A DNA stretch of 5,862 nt, from assembly GCA_003648845.1 (NCBI GenBank), contig QMQA01000087.1:1-5862 (forward strand). Reading direction: 5' to 3'. The notes under the pieces were generated by a model. That model made no database searches. It saw only the letters and a list, made by a program, of their open reading frames with translations, and was not told where the DNA came from. The position numbers were made by a program, and so were the translations under genes. The stretch comes from Candidatus Aerophobota bacterium. GTDB taxonomy: Bacteria > Aerophobota > Aerophobia > Aerophobales > B3-G15. Position 1 is the stretch's first letter. Each line of letters opens with the position of its first letter. Of the stretch, positions 4,958-5,862 are shown in pieces.

Positions 4958-4986
4958 TTGACTACTTTTTGCAGTTAAGTTACAAT
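4958..4986 (+). promoter_or_regulatory. Strong rightward promoter for murB
   Basis: TTGACT (4958-4963) and TACAAT (4981-4986) are exactly 17 bases apart, each 5/6 to consensus. The start would be near 4993, leaving a leader of about 27 bases that just includes the GAGAGG ribosome site at 5008-5013. It stands back to back with the zinc-ribbon promoter, with eight bases between the two -35 boxes. Confidence 0.7.
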
Positions 4987-5019
4987 TAGCCAATGCCAAT
5001 TTGAAAAGAGAGGATGCCA

Positions 5020-5862
5020 ATGTACCTTATGGAACAGAAAAGGTTAAGGATTAAAGGGAAGGTCATTAAGGGCCAGTCTATGCGAGATTTAACTTCTTTT
5101 AAAATAGGGGGATTAGCGGATCTTTTTGTTATTCCTTACAATCTCGATGATTTGCGAAAAGTGATTGATTTTTGTACACAGGACAAGATTCCTTTTATTG
5201 TTATCGGTAACGGAAGTAAGATTCTTATTAAAGATGAGGGATTTAGAGGTGTGGTGATTAAGTTGGGTGGAGAGTTCAGAAAAATTGAAGTAAATGCGAG
5301 AGAAGTTATCGCAGGAGCGGGAGTTGATCTACCTTCCTTAATTGATTTTGCATCCGAGAGGGGATTAGCTGGCCTGGAATTTCTGGCGGGAATTCCAGGA
5401 ACAATTGGTGGGGGTGTGGTAAGAAATGCTGGTGCTTTTGGTGAGAGCTTATCTGATAGGATAATCTGGGTTAAAGCTATTGATACTAATAGTGATAGTT
5501 TTACTCTTTCACGGAAAGAGATAAAATTTGGTTACAGGAGCAGTTTATTTCTGGAAAATAAAAATTTAATTCTCACCGAAGTGAAACTTCACCTTTTTCC
5601 CGATAGCAAGGAAAAAATAGTTTCCAGAGTGCAGGATGTCACCAGGAGGAAGATGCAAACCCAGCCCCTTTCTTTCCCATCAGCAGGGTGTGTTTTTAAA
5701 AACCCGCCTTTTTACTCTGCTGGCTATCTTATTCAGAATACAGGTTGTCTGGGGATGAGAGTTGGTGACGCCCAGGTATCTTTCCAGCACGGAAATTTCA
5801 TAATTAACAAAGGCAAAGCTAAAGCGCAGGATATAATTTTATTAATAGAAAAAGTGAGAGAG
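5020..5862 (+). CDS. murB: UDP-N-acetylenolpyruvoylglucosamine reductase MurB (3' partial)
   Basis: MurB is the cytoplasmic FAD enzyme that reduces UDP-GlcNAc-enolpyruvate with NADPH to UDP-MurNAc, the second committed step of peptidoglycan synthesis. The frame is open to the right edge (281 codons); by comparison with the usual length of about 300 some 15-25 residues are missing, including the last catalytic Glu. Visible landmarks are TSFKIGG (25-31), the FAD-binding GNGSKILI (63-70) and GIPGTIGGG with NAGAFG (124-141), FGYRSS with the catalytic Arg (170-175), and PSAGCVFKNP (220-229). Position 224 in that last motif is Cys where the proton-donating Ser usually stands. Of the ATGs at 5014, 5020 and 5029, 5020 is chosen because GAGAGG (5008-5013) is six bases before it; that site abuts 5014 and is too far from 5029. 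In many bacteria murB lies in the division and cell wall cluster, but here it starts a unit of its own. Confidence 0.95.
   Translation, partial: MYLMEQKRLRIKGKVIKGQSMRDLTSFKIGGLADLFVIPYNLDDLRKVIDFCTQDKIPFIVIGNGSKILIKDEGFRGVVIKLGGEFRKIEVNAREVIAGAGVDLPSLIDFASERGLAGLEFLAGIPGTIGGGVVRNAGAFGESLSDRIIWVKAIDTNSDSFTLSRKEIKFGYRSSLFLENKNLILTEVKLHLFPDSKEKIVSRVQDVTRRKMQTQPLSFPSAGCVFKNPPFYSAGYLIQNTGCLGMRVGDAQVSFQHGNFIINKGKAKAQDIILLIEKVRE

Noticed and set aside
4987..5021. Repeated ATGCCAAT strings before murB as a binding-site repeat
   Set aside because: There are two short copies only, one of them overlapping the start codons, so it is indistinguishable from chance.

Overview
The window is a low-GC, densely packed stretch of bacterial chromosome with mostly household genes. 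The organism cannot be named from the sequence. A Gram-type-neutral peptidoglycan gene (murB), an alpha-ketoacid dehydrogenase E1-beta, a small [4Fe-4S] ferredoxin and an Fe-S family 4 uracil-DNA glycosylase together suggest an anaerobic, perhaps thermophilic or deeply branching bacterium. The upstream regions carry near-consensus sigma-70-type promoters (TTGACA with TAAAAT or TACAAT boxes). No tRNA, rRNA, CRISPR array, insertion sequence or phage gene was found. Layout, left: the 3' part of a pyruvate/acetoin dehydrogenase E1-beta gene runs rightward off the left edge (1-813). It meets, tail to tail with a 3-base gap, a leftward glycosyltransferase of the glucosyl-/mannosylglycerate synthase type (817-2112), which has its own promoter near 2163-2190. 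Layout, middle: a leftward two-gene unit encodes a 29-residue one-helix membrane protein (2661-2750) and a 93-residue protein with a glycine-rich membrane helix and a TPR-like tail (2318-2599). It diverges from a rightward gene for a 144-residue membrane protein of unknown function (2993-3427). Between them lies a perfect 16-bp palindrome whose two halves each contain a TTGACA box facing outward. Layout, right: leftward genes encode family 4 uracil-DNA glycosylase (3413-4087), a ferredoxin (4262-4459) and a zinc-ribbon protein with a duplicated C-terminal motif (4568-4873). Between the ferredoxin and glycosylase genes lie a terminator hairpin and a short, frameshifted stretch that reads like the N-terminus of a B12-binding radical-SAM protein. 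From about 5020 a rightward murB runs off the right edge; it and the zinc-ribbon gene diverge from back-to-back promoters. How the genes relate: most are independent transcription units rather than one pathway. E1-beta feeds acetyl-CoA production, the glycosyltransferase probably makes a glycosylglycerate-type compatible solute or precursor, the glycosylase repairs deaminated cytosine, ferredoxin carries electrons, and MurB makes UDP-MurNAc for the cell wall. No convincing new multi-gene system is present. The most interesting items are the relic coding stretch, the unlisted micro-membrane protein, the two symmetrical divergent promoter regions, the duplicated motif in the zinc-ribbon protein, and a terminator facing a strand that has no evident gene.
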